A stretch of 36,291 nucleotides of DNA from Methylothermaceae bacteria B42 (GTDB lineage: Bacteria > Pseudomonadota > Gammaproteobacteria > Methylococcales > Methylothermaceae): NCBI GenBank assembly GCA_001566965.1, contig LSNW01000018.1, positions 1-36,291 on the forward strand, in the 5' to 3' direction. Of the stretch, positions 26,314 to 33,677 are shown piece after piece. How positions within the stretch are numbered: the stretch's first letter is position 1; every line of letters begins with the position of its first letter. Position numbers and translations under genes: made by a program. The notes beneath the pieces are model-generated. The model saw nothing but the letters and a program-made list of their open reading frames with translations, searched no databases and was not told the DNA's origin.

Positions 26314-26337
26314 AACGCCGGCTCTAGAGAGCCGGCG
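26308..26337 (-). terminator. Terminator of the metallopeptidase gene
   Basis: A perfect 10-bp stem (CGCCGGCTCT / AGAGCCGGCG, 26316-26337) is followed on the minus strand by TTTTATTTG. It lies 28 nt past the stop of the leftward metallopeptidase gene and also abuts the stop of the convergent adenylation gene. There is no T tract on the plus strand. Confidence 0.75.
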
Positions 26338-26365
26338 CTATGAGTGAATTGCATTTTACTTAAGA

Positions 26366-28312
26366 TTACATCCGGTTTTGCTCGAATATATCGGTAATAT
26401 ACCCTTGATGGCCTGGACTTGCGGCGTTGCGGTAAATGGTTTCAAAATCCCGCATATCCATGGCATCACCATTGTTGGCCACGCCATTGCCCAGGTAAAG
26501 GCTGATTACCGCGCCCTTGTGAATAAACCAAAGGATATCATTGCCATCGCTGTGTTTGTCGTGAAGGTCCCAGAAAGTCCGGGCAACCCAGGTTTCATTC
26601 TCCCAGCCATTGCTGCAATTGGGCGGGCTTGTGCGTTTTTCCGCATCAAGCCCAAGCGCCCAGCGCCCGCTGCTAAAACCGCCATCGGCCACATTACGGC
26701 TGGGATAACCTACCCAGGCTGGCATGAAATTGGCAAAACCTTCCGTTAGCGCCATGCCAAGACGATCTGGATAACAACCGCTCAAAGTATGGCTGCCACC
26801 GCTGCCTGCCGGCCACTTTTTGTGCCAGAACTTACCTTGCAAAGCGTGGGCCATTTCATGGGTTACCACCCTCGCCTGACGGCCATGGGAAGGAATTAAC
26901 CAGATATTCAGCCCATCCCAACTTGCACAACTCCAAGGGCTGTTCCCACCGCAATTATTCCAGGTATTGGGAAAGTGGAATTTGATGGGTTGAGAGTTTA
27001 CCGGATCAATATTGCCATCCCAATACAGCCGGGACCACATATTCATGGCCGCATCCACCAGTTCACCGACGCTGTTGAACTCGCCACCGTCGGTATCCGC
27101 ATAGCGATGACCCGCGTAAAAGCTGGAACCGATGTTGTATTGATCGGGATCGCGCCAGGAATAGGTATCGCCATCCTTATTTTGTGGCTGATAATAGCGG
27201 TTGTAGGAGCGGTAAAGAATGCGCAGGTGATCGCCACGGTAACCTTTGCTGGCTGGCACATTCAAGGTCCAATGGCCATTGTATTGCACCCAGTCGCTGG
27301 CCAGTTTTTGCCAAAAGCCGTTTTCCCGGGTCCAGGCTTCCACCCGGAAACCGAATCCGGGATGCAGGCTGTGATCCGCGCTCCATTTGGTGGAAAAAAC
27401 GCCGCTCAGCGTATGACTGACCGAACCATGGCCGGCCAGCTTAGCCCTGTTGAAAACAGATGGTTTCAACACCTGGGGATTGATGATTAAATCAGGCAGG
27501 TCTTGCTCACTGCCGCTTCCCAGTTCATACACTTGTTTCAGCGGCAATCTGAAATTCGGCTTCGGCGAAAGCCTGGGCAAACGCCGCTTTTCCCGATAAT
27601 CGCGAACCGCCACCGGCATGCTATCCATCACCTGGTAATAGTCCCGGGTCACAGCGGCACCCTTTGAGGGAGAACCGAAGATGGTTTCATAATCGCCGGC
27701 TCTCCACCGGCGGCTGTTGGCATCCAGACGATAATATAAATCCACGGTGACAGCCGCCGCTGGATGCACCAGATGCTTGTAACGGGCCAAAATATCAGGA
27801 TCGTTAATCTTTCGCGCCCAATACCAGGGCACTTGATAAATGGTGCCGGTGATCCGGGGAGACATGCCTTCGGAAACCGGACGCACAAAATCGACGTTCA
27901 ATTCAAGGTCCGCCCTGTCTCCCGGATAAAGTAAAAATGCCTGGCGGTCAACGCACACTTTCCAGCGCGGATCCCAGGTTTTGTCATCCCCAATGCGGGG
28001 CTGCACCGAAGGGTCGCGGATAATTTCATCCAAATTCAAGACCGGTTTCCCCTGTACTTCGGGATCGTTCGCGCATTTGGGGAATACTACTAACAGGGGG
28101 GTTTCGACTGCGACTTTTTCTTCATGGCGCAGTTGCACGACGACCCTGTCATCTCCTCCCGGCGTGCGGCCAGGATTGAATCCACCGGATTTGGCCTGAA
28201 CCACCGCATTCCAATCCACCGCGTGCGGCTGATCGGCTTGAGCCACGGGCATGCCCACCAAAACGGCGGTGATGGATACGGCCAAAGGGTTGAACAATCG
28301 ATAACGCATCAT
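26366..28312 (-). CDS. Secreted gluzincin-like metallopeptidase
   Basis: The protein has 648 residues (ATGATG start, GGAG just upstream). A signal peptide ends near residue 26 (PVAQA-DQ). The zinc motif is THEMAHALQGKF (His485, Glu486, His489). A downstream Glu in ALTEGFANF (Glu524), 35 residues on, is the usual third ligand of gluzincins. The N-terminal 250 residues seem to be a beta-rich domain (VVVQLRHEEKVAVETPLLVVFP), followed by a middle region with aromatic-rich strands. Cysteine pairs in the catalytic part suggest periplasmic or extracellular disulfides. The gene interrupts the predicted pyrrole set, convergent with the A gene and divergent from the dehydrogenase. No specific family recognised; the substrate is unknown. 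Confidence 0.75.
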   Translation of the reverse strand: MMRYRLFNPLAVSITAVLVGMPVAQADQPHAVDWNAVVQAKSGGFNPGRTPGGDDRVVVQLRHEEKVAVETPLLVVFPKCANDPEVQGKPVLNLDEIIRDPSVQPRIGDDKTWDPRWKVCVDRQAFLLYPGDRADLELNVDFVRPVSEGMSPRITGTIYQVPWYWARKINDPDILARYKHLVHPAAAVTVDLYYRLDANSRRWRAGDYETIFGSPSKGAAVTRDYYQVMDSMPVAVRDYREKRRLPRLSPKPNFRLPLKQVYELGSGSEQDLPDLIINPQVLKPSVFNRAKLAGHGSVSHTLSGVFSTKWSADHSLHPGFGFRVEAWTRENGFWQKLASDWVQYNGHWTLNVPASKGYRGDHLRILYRSYNRYYQPQNKDGDTYSWRDPDQYNIGSSFYAGHRYADTDGGEFNSVGELVDAAMNMWSRLYWDGNIDPVNSQPIKFHFPNTWNNCGGNSPWSCASWDGLNIWLIPSHGRQARVVTHEMAHALQGKFWHKKWPAGSGGSHTLSGCYPDRLGMALTEGFANFMPAWVGYPSRNVADGGFSSGRWALGLDAEKRTSPPNCSNGWENETWVARTFWDLHDKHSDGNDILWFIHKGAVISLYLGNGVANNGDAMDMRDFETIYRNAASPGHQGYITDIFEQNRM

Positions 28313-28380
28313 GTTTCTCCTTTCGTTGTTTGGTTAATTTGCACCCCTTTAACACGTACTCAAGCCAGAAAATTTTCCCT

Positions 28381-28395
28381 GGTGGTAAAATTACC
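28381..28395. promoter_or_regulatory. Dyad GGTGGTAAAATTACC, upstream of the metallopeptidase
   Basis: The 15-bp sequence contains the inverted repeat GGTAA-AA-TTACC, about 70 nt upstream of the metallopeptidase start. A copy with one mismatch lies at 28774-28788, next to the dehydrogenase start. AATTTGCACC also accompanies both (28336-28345 and 28764-28773). They could be operator sites or duplicated flanks of the composite repeat inserted between them. Confidence 0.35.
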
Positions 28396-28404
28396 AAACC
28401 GGAG

Positions 28405-28626
28405 GTTGCGCACGGTCATTCCAAAACAACCCTCAAACGGAATGAGCGGTCTGGCAAGGAATCCTGATATCGGCTTGCGGGCAAGTTACCCCCTCCCCAA
28501 CCCTCCCCCGCTTGCGGGGGAGGGAGCGGCGGACCGTGCCTTGAATCCCCTCTCCCTCTGGGAGAGGGGCTGGGGTGAGGGTTATGGACCCATGCATTGA
28601 TCCCCTCTCCCTCCGGGAGAGGCTGG
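28405..28626 (-). repeat. Composite hairpin repeat, right copy
   Basis: In reverse complement this segment matches the left copy at 2577-2752 in order: GGGAGAGGGG hairpin, CCCCCGC..GCGGGGG hairpin, TTGCCAGACCGCTCA, then GGAATGACCGTGCG. This copy has an extra tandem hairpin unit (around CTCTCCCTCCGGGAGAGG). It occupies the 490-nt gap between the metallopeptidase and dehydrogenase genes. Confidence 0.7.
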
Positions 28627-28639
28627 GGGCGAGGGTACG

Positions 28640-28667
28640 AAAAAAAACGCCGGCAAGGCCGCCGGCG
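28640..28667 (-). terminator. Leftward terminator without an obvious gene
   Basis: The stem CGCCGGC (28648-28654) pairs with GCCGGCG (28661-28667). On the minus strand it is followed by eight T (28640-28647). It would stop leftward transcription, yet the nearest minus-strand transcription unit to the right is the CRISPR locus 1.4 kb away. Confidence 0.6.
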
Positions 28668-28688
28668 CATACAGGGGGAGGAGGTTCA

Positions 28689-28781
28689 ATGGAAAGCAAC
28701 TGCAATCGAAAGGAAATAAATCAATTGTTTCATTCACCCTTAAGTCACGGACATCGCTTTGTAAATTTGCACCGGTGGTAA
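28689..28781 (+). CDS. Possible 30-residue leader peptide before the dehydrogenase
   Basis: The short frame begins at ATG 28689 with a near-perfect GGAGGAGG 4 nt upstream and encodes 30 residues rich in His, Asn and Arg (ending FVNLHRW). It ends 23 nt before the dehydrogenase ATG, inside the GGTGGTAAAAATACC dyad. The ribosome-binding site is the best in this gap, so translation is plausible. A role as a coupling or leader peptide is speculative, and it may be fortuitous. Confidence 0.3.
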   Translation: MESNCNRKEINQLFHSPLSHGHRFVNLHRW

Positions 28782-28788
28782 AAATACC
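28774..28788. promoter_or_regulatory. Dyad GGTGGTAAAAATACC, before the dehydrogenase
   Basis: It differs at one position from the 28381-28395 sequence and is directly preceded by AATTTGCACC. It lies 16 nt before the preferred ATG (28805) of the dehydrogenase, so a bound protein here could block translation or transcription start. Confidence 0.35.
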
Positions 28789-28804
28789 GGTTCAACCGAT
28801 TGAT

Positions 28805-29878
28805 ATGATGCCCAACTCCGAAGACACCGCCAAAACCCTCCAACAATTCGGACGGCAAGGCCTGTTTGGCCACGGCGTTCCAAAGGAATGGCACGGCCAT
28901 GGAAATACCTTTGCCGAACTGATCCGCCACCACGAAAAGGCCGGCGAAACCTGTCACGATCCTGGTTTGATCCTGGCCCTCAACGCCCATTTGTGGGGCG
29001 CGCTGTTTCCGATATTGCGTTTTGGCGATGAGCGGCAAAAACAGCAATGGCTGCCCGGGCTCGTGTCGGGCTCGTTCATCGGCGGCCACGCCATTACCGA
29101 ACCGGAGGCAGGCTCCAACCCCGCCGATATGCAAACCCGCGCGGAAAATGACGGCAACGGTTTTCGCCTGAATGGCCACAAGCGCTATATCACCAACGCC
29201 CCCATTGCCGACGTGATGATCGTCTACGCTTATTTGCGGCAAAAGCCTTCGGCTTTCGTGCTGCGGCGCGGCGACCCCGGCTTTCATGCCAATGCCGAAC
29301 ACACTGTCATGGCCTGCCGGAGCGCGCCCATGGGGGAAGTCCTCCTGGACGACTGCCGGATTCCCACGGAAAGACTGCTGGGCAAACCCGGCGCGGGATT
29401 GATGATGATTCAAAGCGCCCTGGAATGGGAACGCGCCTTTATCTATGCCGGCATCGCCGGCGCCATGCAATGGCAGTTGGATCGAATCATTGAACACAGC
29501 CGCAAACGCCAAACCGGCGGCGGCCACCTGGGACGCCACCAGGCTATTTCCCACCGGATCGCCGACATGGCCACCCGCCTCGATACTCTCCGGCTTTGGT
29601 TGAAGGAATGCGCCCGGCTGGCCGATGCTGGCAAAAGGATGACTCTGGCTTCCGCCCAGACCAAACTGGTCGCCTCGGAAGCTTTTTTACAATCCACCCT
29701 GGACGCTGTCCATATTCTAGGCGCCAAAGGATTGGAAACCTCATCCGGCATGTCAGAATGGCTCAACGACGCCGCCTCGGGCAGACTATTCTCCGGCACC
29801 TCGGAAATCCAGAAAAATCTGATTGCCGCGTTGTTGGGGACGGGAGAAGGTTACCGGTTAAAAAACCGGGCTTCCTGA
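28805..29878 (+). CDS. Acyl-CoA dehydrogenase-like enzyme, predicted prolyl-carrier oxidase
   Basis: The protein has 357 residues from ATG 28805; a GTG at 28775 would add ten. It is an FAD-dependent dehydrogenase: AITEPEAGSNPADM (about 97-109), GHKRYITNAPIADVMIVYA (124-142), a Glu209 base candidate in ALEWERAFIYAG, and FSGTSEIQKNLIA near the C-terminus. The Glu in the LEWER position and the NAPIAD segment resemble prolyl-carrier dehydrogenases (PltE, RedW, CloN3), as I remember them, which oxidise carrier-bound proline to pyrrole-2-carboxyl. Oddities: about 25 N-terminal residues of the first helix seem missing, and the usual RQFG..FQ segment reads RQTG..HQ. A fatty-acid or catabolic dehydrogenase is the alternative. 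The substrate assignment rests on the nearby adenylation code. Confidence 0.75.
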   Translation: MMPNSEDTAKTLQQFGRQGLFGHGVPKEWHGHGNTFAELIRHHEKAGETCHDPGLILALNAHLWGALFPILRFGDERQKQQWLPGLVSGSFIGGHAITEPEAGSNPADMQTRAENDGNGFRLNGHKRYITNAPIADVMIVYAYLRQKPSAFVLRRGDPGFHANAEHTVMACRSAPMGEVLLDDCRIPTERLLGKPGAGLMMIQSALEWERAFIYAGIAGAMQWQLDRIIEHSRKRQTGGGHLGRHQAISHRIADMATRLDTLRLWLKECARLADAGKRMTLASAQTKLVASEAFLQSTLDAVHILGAKGLETSSGMSEWLNDAASGRLFSGTSEIQKNLIAALLGTGEGYRLKNRAS

Positions 29879-29920
29879 TGATCTGACGCTTTTGACAGCC
29901 GCATGATGACTCATTTTCTA

Positions 29921-29943
29921 CCTTTAATCCCTTCTTAATCAGG
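29921..29943 (-). repeat. Eroded leader-distal CRISPR repeat fragment
   Basis: The sequence CTTTAATCCCTTCTTAATCAGG matches about 22 of 23 nt of the array repeat's left half (one T missing). The right half is replaced by unrelated GC-rich sequence. It lies 113 nt beyond the leftmost recognisable repeat and marks a former, longer array. Confidence 0.75.
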
Positions 29944-29947
29944 GTGA

Positions 29948-29984
29948 GCCCAGCCCCTTTTTCAAACTGGAAAAGGGGCTGGGC
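29948..29984. other. Strong hairpin beyond the array
   Basis: The arms GCCCAGCCCCTTTT and AAAAGGGGCTGGGC (29948-29961, 29971-29984) pair perfectly over 14 bp with a 9-nt loop. A second small hairpin, CCGGAC/GTCCGG, follows at 29991-30007. Neither strand has a T tract after the stem, so it is not a standard terminator. It may end or protect the CRISPR precursor transcript or the dehydrogenase mRNA. Confidence 0.6.
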
Positions 29985-30056
29985 GAACGACCGGACAGAA
30001 CGTCCGGGCCGGGGCCTGTCATCCTGAATACCTCTCGCCAGGGACGGCAGGCACTC

Positions 30057-30588
30057 ACTTTAATTCCCTTATTAATCAGGTCACATTCTCGACCAACCAA
30101 AGCGTGCATTTTGGAAACGTTTTGGAGCTTTAATTCCCTTCTTAATCAGGTCACATTCTCGACTTTGCGCGGCTGTTAAATCAACTTTTAGGAGGTGCTT
30201 TAATTCCCTTCTTAATCAGGTCACATTCTCGACGGTCTGGGTGTTCGAATAATAACGGCTCGAATAAGCTTTAATTCCCTTCTTAATCAGGTCACATTCT
30301 CGACGAATGGCAGCTAGATAAGGCAGATTTACGTAAGGCGCTTTAATTCCCTTCTTAATCAGGTCACATTCTCGACAGAGAGGAAGAGGAAACTGAGTGA
30401 CAAAAAATGCGCTTTAATTCCCTTCTTAATCAGGTCACATTCTCGACGGCTATATTGTGGAATTTATTTTGCCAGGAGGGCTTTAATTCCCTTCTTAATC
30501 AGGTCACATTCTCGACTGTCAGTGTTAAACGTTTTTACAGGAGAAAGTCCAGCTTTAATTCCCTTCTTAATCAGGTCACATTCTCGAC
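30057..30588 (-). CRISPR. CRISPR array, 8 repeats and 7 spacers, type III-A
   Basis: The repeats are 37 nt, at 30057, 30127, 30197, 30268, 30340, 30411, 30480 and 30552. The spacers are 33, 33, 34, 35, 34, 32 and 35 nt and all differ. Seven repeats are identical; the leftmost differs at two positions. On the minus strand the repeat starts GTCGAGAATGTGACC and ends GGGAATTAAAGC, so the last eight nt (ATTAAAGC) resemble the type III 5' handle. Decay at the left end and this handle both say transcription runs leftward from a leader at 30589-30747. The repeat has no long dyad. Cas6 would be needed for processing but is not in the window. Confidence 0.97.
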
Positions 30589-30747
30589 TGCACCCCTATT
30601 TTTTCTCCTTTTAATACAATTACTTACAACACGCCATGAAGAAAATTGCACGGCCAGAAAAGTTAACATGGTTATAACAAAATAACTTGAATTTATATAA
30701 ATTCAGATTCTTTTTTAATCTATCACATCTCCCGTAACAGACAAGGG
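30589..30747 (-). promoter_or_regulatory. AT-rich CRISPR leader with 18-bp palindrome
   Basis: This 159-nt AT-rich gap separates the array from the stop of the CARF-HEPN gene. It contains a perfect 18-bp palindrome, TGAATTTATATAAATTCA (30688-30705). Runs of T and A occur on both sides. By array orientation it is the leader and probably holds the array promoter, or the array is co-transcribed with the cas genes. I see no convincing -10/-35 pair. Confidence 0.6.
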
Positions 30748-32013
30748 TTATTCGGACGCCTCCAACCAGCGTGGCAATTGTGGCGGCAGTTCCTTGATAC
30801 GCCAGGGATCGTTTGCCGAGATTGCCAGTAATAGCGGCAGGAGTTTTTCTTCCACCCACCGGGCGAAGTCCTGCCATTCATTTTCAGAAATCGGCTTGAA
30901 TCCGTGGGCGAGAATGGAATGGTTACGGCTTTGCAGAAGATCCAGCATGCTCTCTTTCTGTGATCTCCAAAATTCCGCGACCACTTCCCCGCCATAATCG
31001 GCGGCCAGGGTCCAGGCAGCGAACAGACCGGCCTGATATTTGCCTTCGCGGTTTTTCGTCAATGCCACGCCTTCGGGGATTTTCCCGGGCGGCACGTCTT
31101 TGGTTTCAATGCCGGCGGATTGCAAGATCCACTGAGCGCTCCATTCCAGCAACCGATAGATCCGGGCCACGGCGTCGTCATAGCGGCCCTGGGTGGCGCG
31201 GCGCTCGGCGTTGCGCCACAGATCAAACAGGCGCAGCGGTTCCCCCCGCCCCTCTTTCAGCATCATGTCCAGTGTGCCAAGCAATGGCCACCAGTGGCGG
31301 CCAAGGCGGGGGCGGTAACGTGAAAGTACCCGTTGTGCCGATACATGATCGAACCGGTCCCAGGCAGCAAAAGCGCGGCTGATATCGATTGCCCGCTCAT
31401 ATTCTCCGCGCAGCGCCGGGTCGGCGGGTGGCTGGATGTTTTTCAGCAGAAAAGCGGTTTCGTCGTAGGCATGACGCTCCCAGGCGTCCATGGCCCGCTC
31501 CAGTTGACGGCGAAAACGGCTCTGCTCGACCGCCGCCGGCATCACATATTCTGCGCCGGACTCCACCTTCACCAGATTCGAGCGGCTGCCGCTGACCAGT
31601 TGCAGTTCGATCCCCTCGTCAAGGGCAAATGCCACCAACGCCGCGCTCATGGTCTTGGTGCCGCCGGTGTAATCGGCGACAATACGCTCCGCGTCACGTT
31701 CTCGCGTCCTGAGCCAATCAACCAACGCACGATAAATGTCATCAAGGCTGTCCGGCTGAACGCGCAGAACAGCAAATTGGTCTTCCTGTAAATCGACCTG
31801 TGCCGGAATATTCGGCAGCGTCGGCTTGTCATCCCCAAAGTTCGCCTTGATGACGTTGCCCTTCCCGGTGATCTGGGTATAGGAGCCCTTGTTTCCCGTG
31901 GCTGGATCGTCGCCGGAGCAAACGAAACAGACGTGATCCGGTTTAAGTGCCTGTATGGCCTTGACTATTGGCTCGTGGGAGCCGCCGACAGTGCAAATAA
32001 GGGTGGTTTTCAT
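30748..32013 (-). CDS. CARF-HEPN ribonuclease, Csm6-like (TIGR02710 type)
   Basis: The protein has 421 residues from the ATG at 32013 (GGAG upstream). An ATG 11 codons earlier lies inside csm5. The N-terminal CARF domain (about 1-150) shows a Rossmann start TTLICTVGGSHEPIVKAI and the ligand loop ADYTGGTKTMSAAL (about 113-126). The C-terminal HEPN part has the catalytic R-x6-H, Arg363 to His370 in RNHSILAH. Such proteins are activated by cyclic oligoadenylate made by Cas10 and cut RNA nonspecifically. It is the last cas gene, 2 nt after csm5. Its layout resembles the TIGR02710 (Cas02710) group more than classical Csm6. Confidence 0.85.
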   Translation of the reverse strand: MKTTLICTVGGSHEPIVKAIQALKPDHVCFVCSGDDPATGNKGSYTQITGKGNVIKANFGDDKPTLPNIPAQVDLQEDQFAVLRVQPDSLDDIYRALVDWLRTRERDAERIVADYTGGTKTMSAALVAFALDEGIELQLVSGSRSNLVKVESGAEYVMPAAVEQSRFRRQLERAMDAWERHAYDETAFLLKNIQPPADPALRGEYERAIDISRAFAAWDRFDHVSAQRVLSRYRPRLGRHWWPLLGTLDMMLKEGRGEPLRLFDLWRNAERRATQGRYDDAVARIYRLLEWSAQWILQSAGIETKDVPPGKIPEGVALTKNREGKYQAGLFAAWTLAADYGGEVVAEFWRSQKESMLDLLQSRNHSILAHGFKPISENEWQDFARWVEEKLLPLLLAISANDPWRIKELPPQLPRWLEASE

Positions 32014-32015
32014 GA

Positions 32016-33677
32016 TTACTCCAGATATTCCAGTACTTTCAGACATCGCTGTTTCTGTTTGACCTTCTGCTTATTCGTGCCGGAAAAATCAGGATTCCAT
32101 CTTCCTTCCTCTTGCCACAAGGATTTAATTTTCTCCGCCACAATACGTTGATCTCCGATATCCTCCCACTCTCCAGCCATAAGTTGGTTAAACAATATGG
32201 CACCAGGATTGTTATTGCGGTTGGCGGTAATGATTTTCTCCAGCTCACGTTCGAACGGGGAAAGCTGTGCCAGGCGTTCTTCTTCCGCTTTTTTCCGGTG
32301 CGCTTTTTCTTCCACTTCATGGATTGCCGCTGCCTCACGCGCAGCATGTTCCTTACGGAATATTCGGGCCTTTTCTGCAAGTGTGGATTGCCGCTCGCGA
32401 ATCTCTGCGAGCCATTGCGACATGGCGTCGTTGTATTGCTCCATCAATTTTTCTGCTTCGGGCCATTCAGGAATTGTTTGATCGGGTTCAGTCATTTCCA
32501 CCAGCAGCCAGCCGAAGGGTTTGAGGTAGCGTTTGTCGGCCTTGTCGCCAGTAGCGAGCCAGATTGTTTTGGCCTCTTTTCCCCAGTCTGGCTTTTGCCC
32601 TTTCCCCATTATGATCTTGATCGAGCGGACACCATTGAGCGTTACAGACTCGGCACCGCTGTGGCGGCCGACGCGCAACAGGAAGGCTTCGTTGTTTTCG
32701 AGGCGCTTGCAGATGCTATTATCATTCAACAGCGCTTCAACCGTTTTCCGCCACTGGGTGTCGAGAAAGCCGCGTTTTTTGAGCAGTTCGGTTTCACGCT
32801 CGAAGATGGGACGGTAGAAGCGATTGCAGGCCGTGGCAATTTCGCCAAAGCTGAAGCAAAGTTCCGGCAATTTCCCTTGTTCATTTTCTACCCTTCCCGG
32901 AGCGGAAATATTAAGCACCCCACGGAAGGCACGGAAACGGAACGGCGCGGCGCATTCGAGCAACTGATAAAGGTTTCGCTGTTCGGCCTGAGAACTGACC
33001 TCTTTCCCGTTCTTGGTAACCGGGTGTTTCTTGCGGTTGACGGCGAAGAGCACTTCTGCGCTGTTAAGGGCTTCCGGGCCTTGCCAGGCACAGTCGCCGA
33101 CATGGACAAGGCGCATGGGGTCTTTGTGCAATTCGCGCATGGTGTAGTGGAACAGGCATTGTTGCAGCTCGCGATTGCGTTCCCCTCGTTCAGTACGTTG
33201 GCCCTGGTTGACCGCATCCAGCAACGCAGTTCTCATCGCCCCTTTCAACCCACTGCCCGGCAACATCAGCCACCGATCCGTCGGGTTGTAGTAGGCGCGC
33301 TCGATTTCCAGCGCATTGAGTACCTGTTTGCCACCGGATTCAACATTGGCCGCCTTGCCAATCCGATCTTCATACAGCTTCGCCATTTCAGTGCTGACTT
33401 TGACCACATTGGCCGCTGCCGGAATCAACCACTCTCGGTTGCGGTGGAAAAACGCCTGCACCTGCTTGAGCATATCCGGCGTCGCTTTTCCGTTGAGTAT
33501 GGCATTTAACTGGCTGCGCTCGGCCGGCGGCAAATTTTCCAGCGCCCGCTGGTCAAACTCGTACAGGGCGTTGCCGTCGATCACATAGCTGGTGGGGGTA
33601 TAGTCCTCATCGGTTCCCATGTGCACCGGCGACAAGGGGGTAATCCAGAGTTTTCGGGTTTCGGGGATGCCGCTCAT
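32016..33677 (-). CDS. csm5: Csm5, with unusual C-terminal coiled-coil extension
   Basis: The protein has 553 residues. The RAMP fold is indicated by WITPLSPVHMGT near the N-terminus and the glycine-rich LMLPGSGLKGAMRTALLDAV at about residues 138-157. Csm5 caps the crRNA 3' end in the type III-A effector. Typical members have about 350-420 residues. Here residues about 407-475 are a charged coiled coil (EKARIFRKEHAAREAAAIHE) followed by an 80-residue helical tail. The gene overlaps csm4 by 4 nt. Confidence 0.9.
   Translation of the reverse strand: MSGIPETRKLWITPLSPVHMGTDEDYTPTSYVIDGNALYEFDQRALENLPPAERSQLNAILNGKATPDMLKQVQAFFHRNREWLIPAAANVVKVSTEMAKLYEDRIGKAANVESGGKQVLNALEIERAYYNPTDRWLMLPGSGLKGAMRTALLDAVNQGQRTERGERNRELQQCLFHYTMRELHKDPMRLVHVGDCAWQGPEALNSAEVLFAVNRKKHPVTKNGKEVSSQAEQRNLYQLLECAAPFRFRAFRGVLNISAPGRVENEQGKLPELCFSFGEIATACNRFYRPIFERETELLKKRGFLDTQWRKTVEALLNDNSICKRLENNEAFLLRVGRHSGAESVTLNGVRSIKIIMGKGQKPDWGKEAKTIWLATGDKADKRYLKPFGWLLVEMTEPDQTIPEWPEAEKLMEQYNDAMSQWLAEIRERQSTLAEKARIFRKEHAAREAAAIHEVEEKAHRKKAEEERLAQLSPFERELEKIITANRNNNPGAILFNQLMAGEWEDIGDQRIVAEKIKSLWQEEGRWNPDFSGTNKQKVKQKQRCLKVLEYLE

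Noticed and set aside
30407-30685. A 92-codon plus-strand frame with a repeated FNSLLNQVTFST motif
   Set aside because: It is translation of CRISPR repeats and spacers, not a gene.
32112-33509. A 465-codon plus-strand frame opposite csm5
   Set aside because: It lies wholly antisense to a well-supported csm5 within a tight cas operon and has no recognisable domain.
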